Source: Blepharisma stoltei (lineage: Eukaryota > Ciliophora > Heterotrichea > Heterotrichida > Blepharismidae). From it: 64,000 nucleotides of DNA. A program made the translations under genes and the position numbers. Positions 10,246 through 21,676 of this stretch are shown one piece after another (the stretch's first letter is position 1; every line of letters begins with the position of its first letter). The DNA lies in NCBI GenBank assembly GCA_914767885.1, contig CAJZBQ010000028.1, positions 496,001 through 560,000 on the forward strand, given 5' to 3'. Below the pieces are notes generated by a model, which was not told the origin of the DNA, ran no database searches, and saw only the letters and a list, made by a program, of their open reading frames with translations.

Positions 10246-11533
10246 ATGTCAGATTATATTTACTGGGAAAGGCAAAGTTTCAACTTATTATGTGGGGTGC
10301 ATGCCTTAAATTCTTTATTGCAGGGCCCTTACTTTACAAAAAAGAAATTAGATAAAATATCTAAAGAACTGGATAATGAAGAAAAAGCGCTTTTTGAGTC
10401 CTATAACACCTCTGAAAATTTTGACGAGACTGGCTTCTATTCTATACAGGTTATGTCTAAGGCATTGCTTTCCAAAGGTTTTGACTGCAGCCATTATATA
10501 GTGTCAGCGCCGTTATAGCCTGCCTTGGCGCTTGGTCTTCCACAGTGACTTGCAGCTCTGGCAAGTGAGAAGTCAACCCCAAGCTGAAAAATTCTTATAA
10601 AAGGGTATGCTTTTGTCAACTTGGAGTTGACTGTCACCTTTAAGTTCCTCGTCATAGCTCCAATTTGCTGTGGAAAGCCAAAGCGCCAAGACATGTTATA
10701 CAACAAAGCAATTCGAGAAATGAGATGAACAGTAATTTCTAATAAGAAATGAATCTGCTTTTCTATTGCATGTAGGGCTTCATTGAATAGCAGTCAGAAA
10801 AATAGGAGTGTATTGATATGTACTTAACAGCCTTAGACCTCTTGGGCCTCAAGCTCTTTCAGAGACTGGATTACAAGAGAATATTAGAAGCACTCTTAAA
10901 AATCAAAGTTATTGTTGATTTCTCGTGTCTGGTGAGTTCAAAAATTATAATTTCAGCAAATATTCATTTAAGAGAGGACAGTTTTTAATACCTGCTCAAG
11001 AAATTTTAAGGCAGAACCATACGAATGCATATGCATATAATCCTGCACATGCATATACATATAGTCCTACACATACATGAGATTCAGCAAGCCAACAGTC
11101 TTATATATTGAATATGCTCATGAATGGCAATCAGTCTGGTGAATTTGAATTTGGTTTTTCTCCCGAGAGTATGGTTAGGACTAAAAATGAAAGTTTAATC
11201 GCTCAAAGAGAAAATCTTAATGAAAAGAGTCCTCATAAATCCAAAAGAAAGCATATAAATCATAAAAAACAAGAAGATCAGAAAAATAATGATAGCTTGG
11301 ATGATGAGGATATCAATATAAGACTTTGTCTGCCAAATTTAGAATTTATTTCTCAGCGGTTTAAATCAAGTAACACTTTGAATGATATTTTGAAATGGGC
11401 AATGAAAGAAAGCTCATACAAAAATTTAAAATTATTTTTAGACTACCCGAAAAGAGTCTTTAAAGACACAAACTCAAAAATCAAAGATGCAGGAATTTCA
11501 TCAAAATGCAATGTAATTTATTCAGAAAGCTAA
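10246..11533 (+). CDS. Ataxin-3-like deubiquitinase: Josephin domain plus C-terminal UBX-like domain
   Basis: After removing the 181-bp IES (10516-10696) and a 15-nt intron (10732-10746, GTAATTTCTAATAAG) one frame of 363 residues remains, close to human ataxin-3. The Josephin domain (about 1-185) has the catalytic Cys in SFNLLCGVHALNSLLQG, the catalytic His in GLHWIAVRK and Asn in WYVLNSL. The middle is Asn/Tyr/Ser-rich. The C-terminal 85 residues (IRLCLPNLEFISQRFKSS...) look like a UBX fold, as reported for alveolate ataxin-3 relatives. Predicted to cleave ubiquitin chains, possibly with Cdc48. I chose the ATG at 10246; no upstream ATG is in frame. Confidence 0.85.
10516..10696. mobile_element. 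181-bp IES in the Josephin domain
   Basis: TTATA occurs at both boundaries; just inside are inverted CCTTGGCGCTTGG and CCAAAGCGCCAAG. A second inverted pair (CTTCCACAG/CTGTGGAA) makes it palindromic. Removal restores the frame (CCG TTA TAT ACA ACA) and the remaining Josephin domain including its His and Asn. Confidence 0.88.
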
Positions 11534-11709
11534 TAAATAAGAATTTTAAAATAACTATATGAGTTTACTCATTGAGTTATAAAATTTCATAGCTTTATCT
11601 CATAATAAGAGCCATATTTTAGTAGTTTTTAATTTTAAATCCAAAAAAATAACTTTATGTTAGTCAAATTAGTGAGCTAATATATTATATTAAATTAACA
11701 ACTGAATGA

Positions 11710-12234
11710 TTATTTATGCATTTTCATCTCAAATTCAATCCTTGGTTTGTAGCTAAAAGAGATATGCTTGTAATAATAATCACACATTAAATTTGGATAC
11801 TTTTTATTGAGTTCCAAAATATTAAAATGTCCAGGTTTCTTTTCTTTATTTTTGTATATCACTTCTCCATAAATTTCATTATCTGCCCCAATAAAAACAT
11901 CTGAAATATGATCGATATCACTTTCTGATATATAGTTTTCAAGATTTTTCATCAAATCTGCAGGTTTTTGTTTTGCAGGCTCAGGCTTTTCTATTTTTTT
12001 GGCTTTATCAGTAGAGTTATGGTTTTTTTTCTTTATTGTGTTTCCTCTTATAAGTCCATTTTCAAAGTTTTCAATCATTTCTTTGCAAGATTCTAAGTGA
12101 GATACCGGCTCCCATGTATTTTCTTCGTAACCAAATCCTTTCCATTTGACTTGATATCGGATACTTTTTCCACGTCCTCTCTTTGCAATGATCTTCTCTA
12201 CTTCCCAATCTTCAATTATTGCTTCCTTCACCAT
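11710..12234 (-). CDS. Second HP1-like chromodomain protein
   Basis: 174 residues, uninterrupted. The chromodomain (about 8-60) contains WEVEKIIAKR and YQVKWKGFGYEENTWEP. A long Lys-rich linker (about 70-105) follows. The C-terminal region (about 110-174) with YPNLMCDYYYKHISFSYKP matches the C-terminus of the 9102-9530 protein, so the two are paralogues. Predicted to bind methylated histone H3 and dimerise. It lies 176 bp from the ataxin-3-like gene, convergent with it. Confidence 0.85.
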   Translation of the reverse strand: MVKEAIIEDWEVEKIIAKRGRGKSIRYQVKWKGFGYEENTWEPVSHLESCKEMIENFENGLIRGNTIKKKNHNSTDKAKKIEKPEPAKQKPADLMKNLENYISESDIDHISDVFIGADNEIYGEVIYKNKEKKPGHFNILELNKKYPNLMCDYYYKHISFSYKPRIEFEMKMHK

Positions 12235-12414
12235 TTTAAATATAATTGAGTTTTTGCCCCTAAAATTTAACCCCCCTCTAAATTTTAAAATAAATAAGCA
12301 AAAGTCAATTTATAATAATGACTATAAATAAGTTGAGCCCCTAATAATAATATTTGACTGTAACAATTATGAAATAAAATTATTTAGATAAAGAAATTTT
12401 TAATAAAATCGTAT

Positions 12415-13854
12415 TTATCTATACTTCGCAAGCATAACCTTAATCTCAGGTTTGCTTATTCCTCTTGTCTCAACTATGTCAAACATTAAATAAATTGCTC
12501 CAAATAAGCAAATAGCTGCATAGAAGAAAAACGTCCCAGAAGCTCCAAGCCCGCTTGACATAATTGGGAAAAGAAAGACAACTCCGAAAACGCATAACCA
12601 ATTTGTCCCTACGCACAAGCTCATAGCTTTAGCTGCCAAAATTTCTCCACAGTAAACCCAACAAAGAGGCCCAGATGAAATTTCAAAAAAGAAAAGGAAT
12701 ATCAATATAAACGCGAGGGGAGGCCCAACTCCAGCATCTATATAATCAGAGAACAGCCCCATCAAAAACAGACAAACTGCCATTCCAAGATTCCCAGTCC
12801 ATAATAAAACTTTCCTTCCAAATTTATCAATCAGTGGAAAAACTAGAAGAGTTGCAACCATGTTTGTCAAGCCAGTGATAAAAGTTAACAGTCTTGCCAA
12901 AAATTTACCACCCCCAAAGCCACTGTAAATTGTGGTTGAATAGCTCAAAATTGCATTAATCCCGCTCCATTGCTGCAAAATATTCAACATAAATCCAAGC
13001 CTCATCATTTTAGAGTAGCCTTTTCTGAAAAATAGCAAATCTTGATAAGTGGGTTCGGCTTCAGCTCTACTGTGAAAAGAGCCTTTTTCGCTCCCAGTCT
13101 CAGACAGCTCTGTGGCTGACTTTTTGCCCATTTCCATTGTCATAAGGACATTTGAAGCTCCGTCTTCTGTATAAACTTGCATGAGACTTTTGAAGGCTTC
13201 ATCTCTTTTTCCTTTTTCAAGTAGCCAATGAGGGGTTTCTTGCCTATAAATAAACGTGAAGGTGAGTAGCTGGATAAAAGCAATGATTCCAGAAAAAGCA
13301 AAGCAGCATAGCCACCAATAGTTGAATATATGATCATTATAATCCCCAGTTGGAAGCGGCAATGCTAATGCATATGCCACAGCAATTCCAAGTGTGACTT
13401 GGAGCTGAACTAAACTTCCCAGCTTTCCTCCAATCTCTGGCGGCGCTGTTTCATTGATATATAAAGGACATAGGGTTGTAAAACTCCCTGCCGCAAAGCC
13501 GGTAATTATTCTCCCAATGGCAAATGATGGAGTGAAGGGGATAATTATTACTCCAGCCCCTATTATTGCGATTCAATCTGTGTAAATAATTGCTTGTCTT
13601 CTTCCCGCTTTTGATGCTAATGGACCGCCAAGCAAAGCTCCAAACATTGCCCCTAATGGCATTAAAGCTGACATTATTGTGATATACAGATCTTTGTCAC
13701 CACCCCATCCTAAAGTCGCAGCAATATTAGGCTGGGGCGAGTTAAACTCTCCTAAAGTGTATCCAAATACGAATGAACCTCAGCTGGCATTAAAGGCCAT
13801 TTTCCAAACCGTTTTCTCTCTGTAGGGCTTGCTGAGAATTAACGGGTCGGCCAT
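12415..13854 (-). CDS. MFS sugar porter (hexose transporter family)
   Basis: 479 residues with UGA read as Trp at least twice (NASWGS, TDWIA). About 12 hydrophobic segments. Family features: FGYTLGEFNSP near TM1, GRRQAI in the first loop, GRIITGFAAG, PLYINETAP (PESPR-like region), QETPHWLLEKGKRDEA, QQWSGINAILSYS in TM7 and DKFGRKVLL in the second half. Predicted to move a hexose across a membrane; substrate and direction are not readable. A Ser/Glu-rich insertion lies in the central loop. No intron or IES. Confidence 0.9.
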
Positions 13855-14080
13855 TTAATAATTAGTAAAGTAAACATGAACAATTTCAATAATTTAATAA
13901 TTCCACATGAAAATTTAACAGTTCCAATAACTTATTCGCTAGTGATATCAGCTTGATATCAGCTTGATATGATTATTTTTTATTTTAGATATTATTATGA
14001 ATCAAAATTATTAAAAATAAAATTTTTTTGCCTATTTGTCAGCTTTCTTTCACCACCTTAATCCCAGGGCCTGATAATAA

Positions 14081-15029
14081 ATGGGAAGGCTAAATATTCA
14101 TGACGATTTTTTGATAAATGAAAAGGAATTTGAAAGGGAAAATCTAGATTTTGGCAAAGATTCAGCTTTGATCAGCTGACATCAAGATCAAACTCTATTA
14201 GTTATATCCAATCCTGAAGCAAACACAATTAAGAAGATTCAAATTCAGATGCCAGAACCTCTAACCTTCACATATAAAAATATATATTTTTATTTTTATT
14301 AACCAACTATAAATTTTTATAAAATAAATATTTTAGGAAGAGATTTTATAAACGAATAAGTTAAGCAAATGCACATGTGTTATTCAAATGCCAAATTATT
14401 GACTATTTTGTTATGGAAATATTGATCCTTTTACTGGGATTGCATGCATGATCTCTACTAAAGATCTTACTTACAAAATTCTTCCCTCTTGAAAACCATG
14501 CTGCTGTTCTGGAGGGACTTATTATCTTGAATCAGTCTATATCTTTGGAGGTTTTAAAGGTCCCTCTATGGATTTGGCAATGAAGTTTGATATAGCTAAA
14601 AGTGAATGAAAATCGTTATCAGCGCTTCCAAAACCGTCGATAAAGTGCTCTTGTGCAGTATTTTTTAGAAATATTTTGATTAGCGGTAATGATCATAACT
14701 GCTTATATGTATATGACACAGATATTGACAGCTATTCAGTATCTGAGGTAAAGGTAAATGCTTATAAAAATAAATATTTATTTTCTGGAAATCAGAGGGC
14801 TTATATAATGCAAACATCTGGAGACATTTATGAAAGTGACTTAAAGAATCCCTATTTTTGAAAATCAATTGGAAGATGTGAATTATATGGTTACTATCAA
14901 ATGGGGAAAATAGCCTACGATAATTCATTCTATTTTGGCGCTATATGCTCCTCTGATGATACTTTCTATTTTTATTTTGTTTTTGATTTAATTAAGAAGA
15001 AAGTAACCCAAAAAAAATACTTTAGATAA
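14081..15029 (+). CDS. Kelch-repeat protein, split by a probable 106-bp IES
   Basis: With 14275-14380 removed and TGA as Trp, a 280-residue frame ends in TAA at 15027. The clearest Kelch blade is YYLESVYIFGGFKGPS followed by AMKFDIAKSEWKSLSALP, the usual GG...W spacing; weaker copies follow (NCLYVYDTDIDSYS, GDIYESDLKN). Probably a beta-propeller for protein contacts; no enzyme function is implied. The frame before the insertion (residues 1-65) is less characteristic. Confidence 0.65.
14275..14380. mobile_element. Probable 106-bp IES in the Kelch gene
   Basis: TA at 14275 and 14381; removal joins ACA TAT ATT CAA ATG in frame and removes several stops. It is AT-rich, but I see no long inverted ends, so the exact boundary is less sure than elsewhere. 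Confidence 0.55.
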
Positions 15030-15116
15030 GAAGAGGTATCAATAGTTCTTCTGTGTCCTGCTAAGGATCTTTCTAATATAATTAATTAAATTAAACTATC
15101 TGCATAAGAAATATCT

Positions 15117-15505
15117 TACTCCCCCCCCCCCTCCGTGAGCGAACAAAACCATTAGAAAAATCGCCATTTTTTGACCAAAAACCCACCCTCCGTGAGTGAA
15201 CAAAAATATATTTTTAATAGAGAAAAATTTTAATAGAAAAAAATTTTGCTATATAAGTGATAATTAGTATAATGAAATCTAGAGCTAATTCTGTTTAATT
15301 TTAAACAAATTGCGTTTTAAAACATAAATTTTGCAAATTAAATTAGTATTTGCTTCCCAATTTTGCAAATTAGGATTTTTTTTAAATTTCGAAAAAAATA
15401 TTTTTTATAAAATTTATATATAAATGTTTTTTAAAAAAAAAATTAAACCCCCCTCCGTGAGTGAACAAAATTTTTTTGTTCGCTCACGGAGGGGGGGGGG
15501 GGAGT
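15117..15505. mobile_element. IES, family A, nearly full length (389 bp)
   Basis: Left end TTACTCCCCCCCCCC CTCCGTGAGCGAACAAAACC, with a second CCCTCCGTGAGTGAACAAAA at 15185. The right end is a hairpin CTCCGTGAGTGAACAAAA/TTTTTTGTTCGCTCACGGAG ending GGAGTTAG. The interior has the family markers (AATTCTGTTTAATTTTAAAC, TTTGCTTCCCAATTTTGC). It lies in the spacer after the Kelch gene. Confidence 0.85.
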
Positions 15506-16151
15506 TAGTAATACAATACATATATGAAATAACTTATTATTCACAAGTTGTCGATCTAATAATTTGCGAAAATATGTGGCTATCTTTTGTAATTTAAAGT
15601 AAATAGTTATTTATTGCTATAAATATATCTATAAAATGATAAGCTACAAGATAACCTTCCTTATATTGCGAGTGCCACAAGTATATCTGGGCTTGATTTT
15701 TAGAAGAGAGCTCCCATCGGATTGGCTTAGCCTTGAGACAATAGGCCTAGTTCAATTTCTGCTGATCAGTGACCTTGCTTGAGCACCGTTTTCACATCAC
15801 TTTTGTCAGCATACCCAGACTCAGGTAGGATAGGGCAACTTCTCGGCTAATCTTTATTCATCGTACCAAAAATAATTGCACTATCTAGAACTGCATATTT
15901 TGGCTAGGGCTCTAAAAGCCCTGCGTAAGGCCACCCACAACTTACCTGTGACTGAAATGGGACATAACAGGAAATAGGAACCTAAAACACATATCGCTCA
16001 TCTAATTTAATCTTCGGCTATAAAATTCATTGGGAAAAATACCTACATAAATGATTACTTTTATACATTTAAATTCCAATTCTAAATCAAATCGATCTTT
16101 ATCCATAGCAAGAGCTATTTTAGCAGTGTATCATAGGAGAATTAATCATAA
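15506..16151. other. Spacer with an unexplained GC-richer block (about 15650-16010)
   Basis: The block has no open frame. It resembles the SINE-like inserts in base composition and starts near ATAAAATGATAAGC, but I find only a weak flanking repeat (CTATAAAAT). A non-coding RNA gene is an alternative. Confidence 0.35.
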
Positions 16152-18782
16152 ATGGCAAGGAACCTTAGCAAATTTGTGTTCTTTGCACTTCTTGGCTTTT
16201 CATGTGCCTTTAATGATTTTGGCTTCACAGAAGAAGAGGTATCAGCTTTTACTAATCCTTATGTAGTCACATCAGTTTCTCAAAGCTCATCAAGTGTTTA
16301 CATTAGTGCTGCATATCAAGCACCAGCAGGTGAAATCGACTTTTTAGGGGCAGAGCAAATAATTCAAAGCCTTTCAATTGTTATTCAGTACGACAATGCA
16401 TACCGTGTCCGTGTAACAATTACAGATGCAAACAACTCAGGCCGTTGGAGAGTCCCAGACTCAATTCCTCCATACTCTCCTACTGGTCCAGGAACCTTTT
16501 ACTCTTTAACTCCTATAGTAGTTGGGCAGCCTCTTTCAATCAAGATCACAAGAACGACTGACAATAAAGTTGTTTTCTTCCTTAACCCAAATCAGCCTTT
16601 TGGGTACAATGATCAAGATATTGGCTTTGCCAATTGGCTTGGATATCCTATTCAAGTTATGGGACTTGGTGAAAGAATTTCTTCATTTGTCCTAGCCCAA
16701 GGCTCATATACCCTTTATGCACGTGATAGAGGGTCTCCAATTGATACTGGAGACACTCCTGACTCGAACATGTACAGCGCTCAGCCATTCTACCTTGCAG
16801 TTGACAATCAGCTTGCAGCTCATGGAGGACTATTTTTGAATTCCAATGCAATGACCTCATTTGTAGGCAGCAACTTTGTGGGATTCAGAACAACAGGAGG
16901 AATTATTGACTTCTTCTTATTTATTGGGCCAGAGCCTGCTGATGTAATATATCAGTATCACCAGCTTATAGGAAACCCAACATTGGTCCCTTGGTGGGGT
17001 TTGGGTTGGCATCAATGCAGATGGGGAATGCAAAACATTTCAGTTGTGGCCAATGTCTCAAATTCTTATACAACCTACAATCTCCCATTAGATGCTATGT
17101 GGATCGACATAGATTACATGAATCAGTTCCAAGACTTCACTCTGGATCCAGTCAATTTCCCACAAGCAAGCGTAAGTGCCTGGGTTGCAGGTTTAACGAA
17201 AGCAAATAAACACTTTGTACCTATAGTAGATGCTGGAATTGCACAAAACACCCAATACGCCACTTATTCAGCTGGACTAGCTCTAAATGTCTACATCGCA
17301 TCTCCAAACCACGCTGGCCCTACCACTGGAGTTGTGTGGCCAGGAACTGCAGTTTTCGTTGACTGAACTAATCCAAAAGCTACAGCATTTTGGACAAGCC
17401 AGCTCACAGGATTCCAAACCTTGGCAGGTTTTTCTGGAATTTGGCTCGATATGAATGAAGCAAGCAATTTTGTCAATGGAGAACCAAACTACCCACCTAC
17501 CAAAATCACCAATTTGACAATGCCATACACCCCAGGCCAAGACGTGAATATGAACTCATTGGATGTGGCTTCAACACATTATGGAGGAGTGCTTGAATAT
17601 AACCTTCACAGCATGTTTGGGTTCTATGAAACCTTTGCAACTTTCCAATATTTCTCCAGCCAAAATTTGAGACCTTTTATCATTACAAGAAGCTCTTTTG
17701 TAGGAACTGGAAGATATGCTGGAAAATGGACTGGTGACAACTTTTCACAGTGGAGTTTCATGGCTTATTCAATTACTGGGCTATTTGATTTAGGGATGTT
17801 TGGGATTGCCTTTGCTGGAGCGGATATCTGCGGATTCCAAGGCAATACTAATGAAGAACTGTGTTCTAGATGGATGCAACTAGGTACCTTATATCCATTT
17901 TCAAGAAACCACAACCAAATAATGCAAGTAGACCAATATCCATGGTCATTTGGTCCAACTCTCTTGCAGACCTCAAACATTGCTATTAGAACTAAATACT
18001 CTTTATTGCTACACTTTGCAACAGGAATGTTCAGAGTTTCTCAAAACGGAGGAATGCACTTCAGACCAGCTTTCTTCGACTACCCTAACGACATTAATCT
18101 ATTGAACAACGCCACATCTCATTTCATGCTTGGTGAAGGGCTCATTGTTCACCCTGTTCTATCACCTGGATTAACAAGAATGTCAGCCTATTTCCCAAGT
18201 GATCTTTGGTATGACTTTTATCAAGGCACTTACACTCAATTGAATTACTACAATACTGTTAATCTGAATGTCACACTGCCAGGCCCTATTCCTATTCATG
18301 TCAGAGGGGGCCATATAATTTCAACTTTGGATAATTCGAATACAGTTCTTGATGCTATCACATTAAGAAAGTCGCCTATTACTTTGGTCGTTGCATTAAA
18401 TGGAGCTTTCCAAGCTAATGGACATGCAGTGTTTGATAATGGAGTTTCTGCTAGTACCATTTCAGCAAATGAGTTTACGATGGTTAATTATCATTATCAA
18501 TACTTAAATCAAACCTCTGATACCTTGATTATTCAGCCAAGTGTAAATGGATATACAAGACCTGCTGGAGAGTTCCCATATATTTCAAATATCATCATTT
18601 ATGGGTGTGTTGAAGGAGTAAGAAACGTATTTTATAGCAGCAATGCTTATACTGGACAGCTGAATCCAGTATTTTTGCTGTGGAACCCTACTACCTCTGT
18701 TTGCAAGATTAATCTTTCTAGCTCAAGAGTGCCTGTTCAACCTGATGTTGCAGCTACAATCACGATTAACTTTTATCTCTAA
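16152..18782 (+). CDS. GH31 family alpha-glucosidase, secreted or lysosomal
   Basis: 876 residues in one frame; TGA at about 17364 is Trp (AVFVDWTNPKA). The start has a hydrophobic signal peptide (KFVFFALLGFSCAF). Order: N-terminal beta domain, then a TIM barrel from about residue 275 (PWWGLGWHQCRWG). The nucleophile Asp is in GIWLDMNEASNF and the acid/base Asp in GKWTGDNFSQW. Then DICGF, LYPFSRNHN and C-terminal beta domains. It hydrolyses terminal alpha-linked glucose from maltose-like substrates or glycogen, probably in food vacuoles. The stop TAA coincides with the TA of the next IES. Confidence 0.95.
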
Positions 18783-19089
18783 CGCCCCGTGAGCGAATTA
18801 AAAATTTTGTTTGCTTATGGAGAGGGTATGGCTTTTTTTTAAAATTTAAATAGTGATTATTTTTTAAAAATCCATTTTCGCAAAAATTTTAAAGCAAATA
18901 TTAATTTAACTGCAAAATTTATGTTTTAAAAATGCAATTTGTTTAAAATTAAACAGAATTAGCTAGAGATTTCATTATAATAATTGTCACTTATATATCA
19001 AAAATTGTTTGTTCGTTCACTAAGAGCGGCTTTTTACCCAAAAAATAGGGATTTTTCCAATGGTTTTATTCGCTCACGGAGGAGGGGAG
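18780..19089. mobile_element. 310-bp IES whose left TA lies in the GH31 stop codon
   Basis: Left end TAACGCCCCGTGAGCGAATT, right end GTTTTATTCGCTCACGGAGGAGGGGAGTAAGC. Excision between TA at 18780 and TA at 19090 leaves CTC TAA GCA, so the stop codon survives either way. Interior shows the family A pattern (GCAAAAATTTTAAAGCAAATATTAATTT). Confidence 0.8.
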
Positions 19090-19186
19090 TAAGCAATAAA
19101 CTAATAATGCTTTAGTTAACATTTATTTACATATAAATCTTTTACTGATACTATTTCTTAATTAGAAAATAGTTTTAAATAATGCT

Positions 19187-19429
19187 TATTCCCCTCTATG
19201 AGCAAACAGAATTTTTTTAATATAAAAATATTTTTATGAAAAAAATATTTAGATATATAAGTGATAATTATTATAATGAAATCTCTATCTAATTCTGTTA
19301 ATTTTAAACAGCTTAGATTTACCATATAAATTAAGCAAATTAAATTAATTTTTACACTATAAAATTTATATATGAATTTTAAAAAAATTTAATCCCTCAA
19401 TAAGCGAGCAAAAAATTATTTTGGGGAGT
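19187..19429. mobile_element. 243-bp IES-like element, family A, diverged
   Basis: Left TTATTCCCCTCTATGAGCAAAC, right AATAAGCGAGCAAAAAATTATTTTGGGGAGTTAGG; same interior markers (TAATTATTATAATGAAATCTC). Intergenic between GH31 and the protease. Confidence 0.65.
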
Positions 19430-19546
19430 TAGGACCTCATTTTTTACTGCTTTAACAATTATTTATTATTTAGGCGATCTTTGCCAGTTAATCGATCAAA
19501 ATTTTAATTTTATTTCTAAGACTAGCTTTTAATAAAAGATAACTTA

Positions 19547-20837
19547 TTAAGCTGCTGTTGCAAAGCCAACTCTTGCGCCAGCGATATCGAAGAGTGTATA
19601 GTAAGCTCTGATAAACACATCACCAAGAATAAAGTCATGGCTTAGGTAAGATGGGAAATCTATTCCCTCAAATCCACCAATGCACTCTGTTTGATTCTGA
19701 GATGTTATCTGCAAAACATACTGCTGTGGAGTCAGTGGGTAGTTAATTCCATTAATTGTAAAAGAAATTGTTGGAAGTGAGTTGATATTGGAGCAATCTG
19801 ACTTAATATCGCCGATTTTCAGTCTCCAATAGTCAATGATTTCGTTTCTCGCAACGATAAGTGAAGTGCCAGTATCGACTCCTAGTCTCTGTGTTATTTC
19901 CTTAAAAAAATTGTTAGAAATTTTTAATAGTTAGGCATTTTTCGAAAATAGCTAAATTTGATTAAATGTCTCACTATCAAAAAATTTCAACCAAAATCCA
20001 ACCAGGAAATTTCACACCATCAAAAGTGTACGATAATTGGCCTGCATTCCCAGTATCCACAATGCCTTGGAGGCCGCTGAATGGAATTTTAGTGCCTGCA
20101 ATTGAGCAACTATCAAGATTTATCATCCAATAAGTTTGGTTGCAAAGAGGCACATAGTTGAATGCAGTTTTACCAAGACCAGGCTGAGAGCCACCTAATA
20201 TAAGAACGCTGCCAGCAGCTCCTGCAACCTTGCTGAGGTATACTGAGAATTGATTAGCAGCAATAAGTCCTGTTTGCCATAAATATTGGAAGGTTGGAGG
20301 AATGTTATTTACTGCAATTGAAGGCCACGCAAGTCCTAAAATACCATCAAACTTTCCAGCTACAAATGAAATTCCTTGTAGGTTAGTAATTTCAGCGAAA
20401 AGCACATTAGGAATTGAGTAAGATCCCCAAGTGACTGTATCTTGGCTTGTAAATCCTTCTACAGCTCCAGAGCCATAGGTGATGTTGAAAAGGGTACCGT
20501 TTTTCACATAGGTGCTTGAGGCAGAGGACTTGTAAGTGCTGTGAACAAAGCAAGGCAAGGTTTGGCAACTGTATGAAGGAACCCATAAGTTGGAAGAACC
20601 AGTATCAAAAACGAGCTTGAAGTATTGAGGAGGAGTTCCAATTCCAACGAGGCCGAAATATTGAGCGTCCATGTAATTTGTCATTGGAATAGTGTTTGTG
20701 GTACCTCCGCCGAATCTCTTGAATGTTCTAGGGCTCTTGTAGTAAGCAAGTAGCTCGTCTTGGTTGCGAAGAGGATGCAGAGGGATTTCAATAAGTGCAA
20801 AGGCTATCCCCAGGAGGAAAAATAATTTCACCACCAT
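19547..20837 (-). CDS. Pepsin-type aspartic protease (cathepsin D-like)
   Basis: 369 residues after removing the 181-bp IES at 19873-20053. Signal peptide MVVKLFFLLGIAFALIEIP, then a propeptide. The first active-site motif is VFDTGSSNLWVPS. The second, IVDTGTSLIV, exists only after excision because the IES cuts between GATAC copies in it. Also visible: the flap region YGSGAVEGF, GKFDGILGLAWP, FILGDVFIRAYYTLFD and GARVGFATAA at the end, all classic family A1. Probably a digestive or lysosomal protease. Convergent with the GH31 gene. Confidence 0.93.
19873..20053. mobile_element. 181-bp IES in the second DTG motif of the protease
   Basis: Both boundaries carry GATACTGG on the minus strand (TA inside), so the flanking repeat is 8 bp. 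Removal of 181 bp gives GTG GAT ACT GGC ACT TCA, the active-site DTGTS. It contains TTTTTGATAGTGAGACATTT, also present in the CHMP2 IES (40863-41049). Confidence 0.92.
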
Positions 20838-20889
20838 TTTAGAATGATAAAGAAAACTGGCGAAATTGTTTTAGTTAAAAAGGTTTAGT

Positions 20890-21148
20890 CTATCTAAGTG
20901 TTCAAGTTTTAGGCGAGGTAATTTCATGTTTTACACCATCGATTGAAACAATGTATAGAAGCTTGTCAGGAAATTCACCAATGTTTAGTCTTATGCGTCG
21001 CTCTCCAACTTTTCCTATATAACTAAGGCTTTAGGGATTTTTATTCTCTTTCAATTCTATCTTTTCTTCCACTATCTCTTTTCTTGTTTGAGCTGATGAT
21101 ATGTGGAATAAAATCGATATGCTTTTTTGAACTTAATTTAAAAAACAT
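20890..21148 (-). pseudogene. Possible small gene with an in-frame TAA
   Basis: On the minus strand two coding-like stretches lie next to each other. From ATG at 21148 about 35 codons are open (MFFKLSSKKHIDFIPH...). In another frame a good stretch runs to TAG at 20890 (SYIGKVGERRIRLNIGEF...DKLLYIVSIDGVKHE). The second frame is open upstream too except for one TAA at 21031-21033. No 15/16-nt GT-AG intron fits. It may be a decayed gene, contain a very short eliminated piece, or be chance. Confidence 0.3.
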
Positions 21149-21676
21149 TGTAACATTTCTATCCTCTTTTAATTTACTTTATAAGCACCCTGATACAAAT
21201 ATGCCTAATAATTATTTGCAATAGGAACTGCTTTTAGGCTTTAAAATCATATTTAAATGAAAGCTTGCTAGCATCGTTTATTGTATCGCATGACAGCAAT
21301 AAAATTGAATAACTATGCTGTGTTTAGAATTGATGATATAGAATAAAGTCATCTAAGAGATGGCTTGGCCATAAGTAAGCATATTTTCAATTGATAAAAT
21401 CTGAAAACAATTTTGTATAATAAAGCCTTTAGAGGTTAAAATACATGAAATATAAATTTCAAAGAAAGCAAACTGGGCTATACTTAAGGCGGCATTCTTC
21501 TTTCAATAAAATTTGTAAAACCCATAAACTTTGTATTGATTCATAAGCCTTGGTTATTTCTTTTATAATTAGGAATTCTAATAAGGCTTTGGGCAGCATG
21601 AAAAAAACCCTATTATACGTCAATTTTGGCATTGCGCATTGAGTATAAATAGCTTATTATTGACGGGGCTATTATA
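21149..21676. other. AT-rich intergenic stretch
   Basis: No gene, IES end or repeat recognised. Confidence 0.5.

Noticed and set aside
15930-15955. U1 snRNA 5' end (ACTTACCTG)
   Set aside because: The nine-base match alone is weak; no U1 stem-loops or Sm site follow at the right distance.
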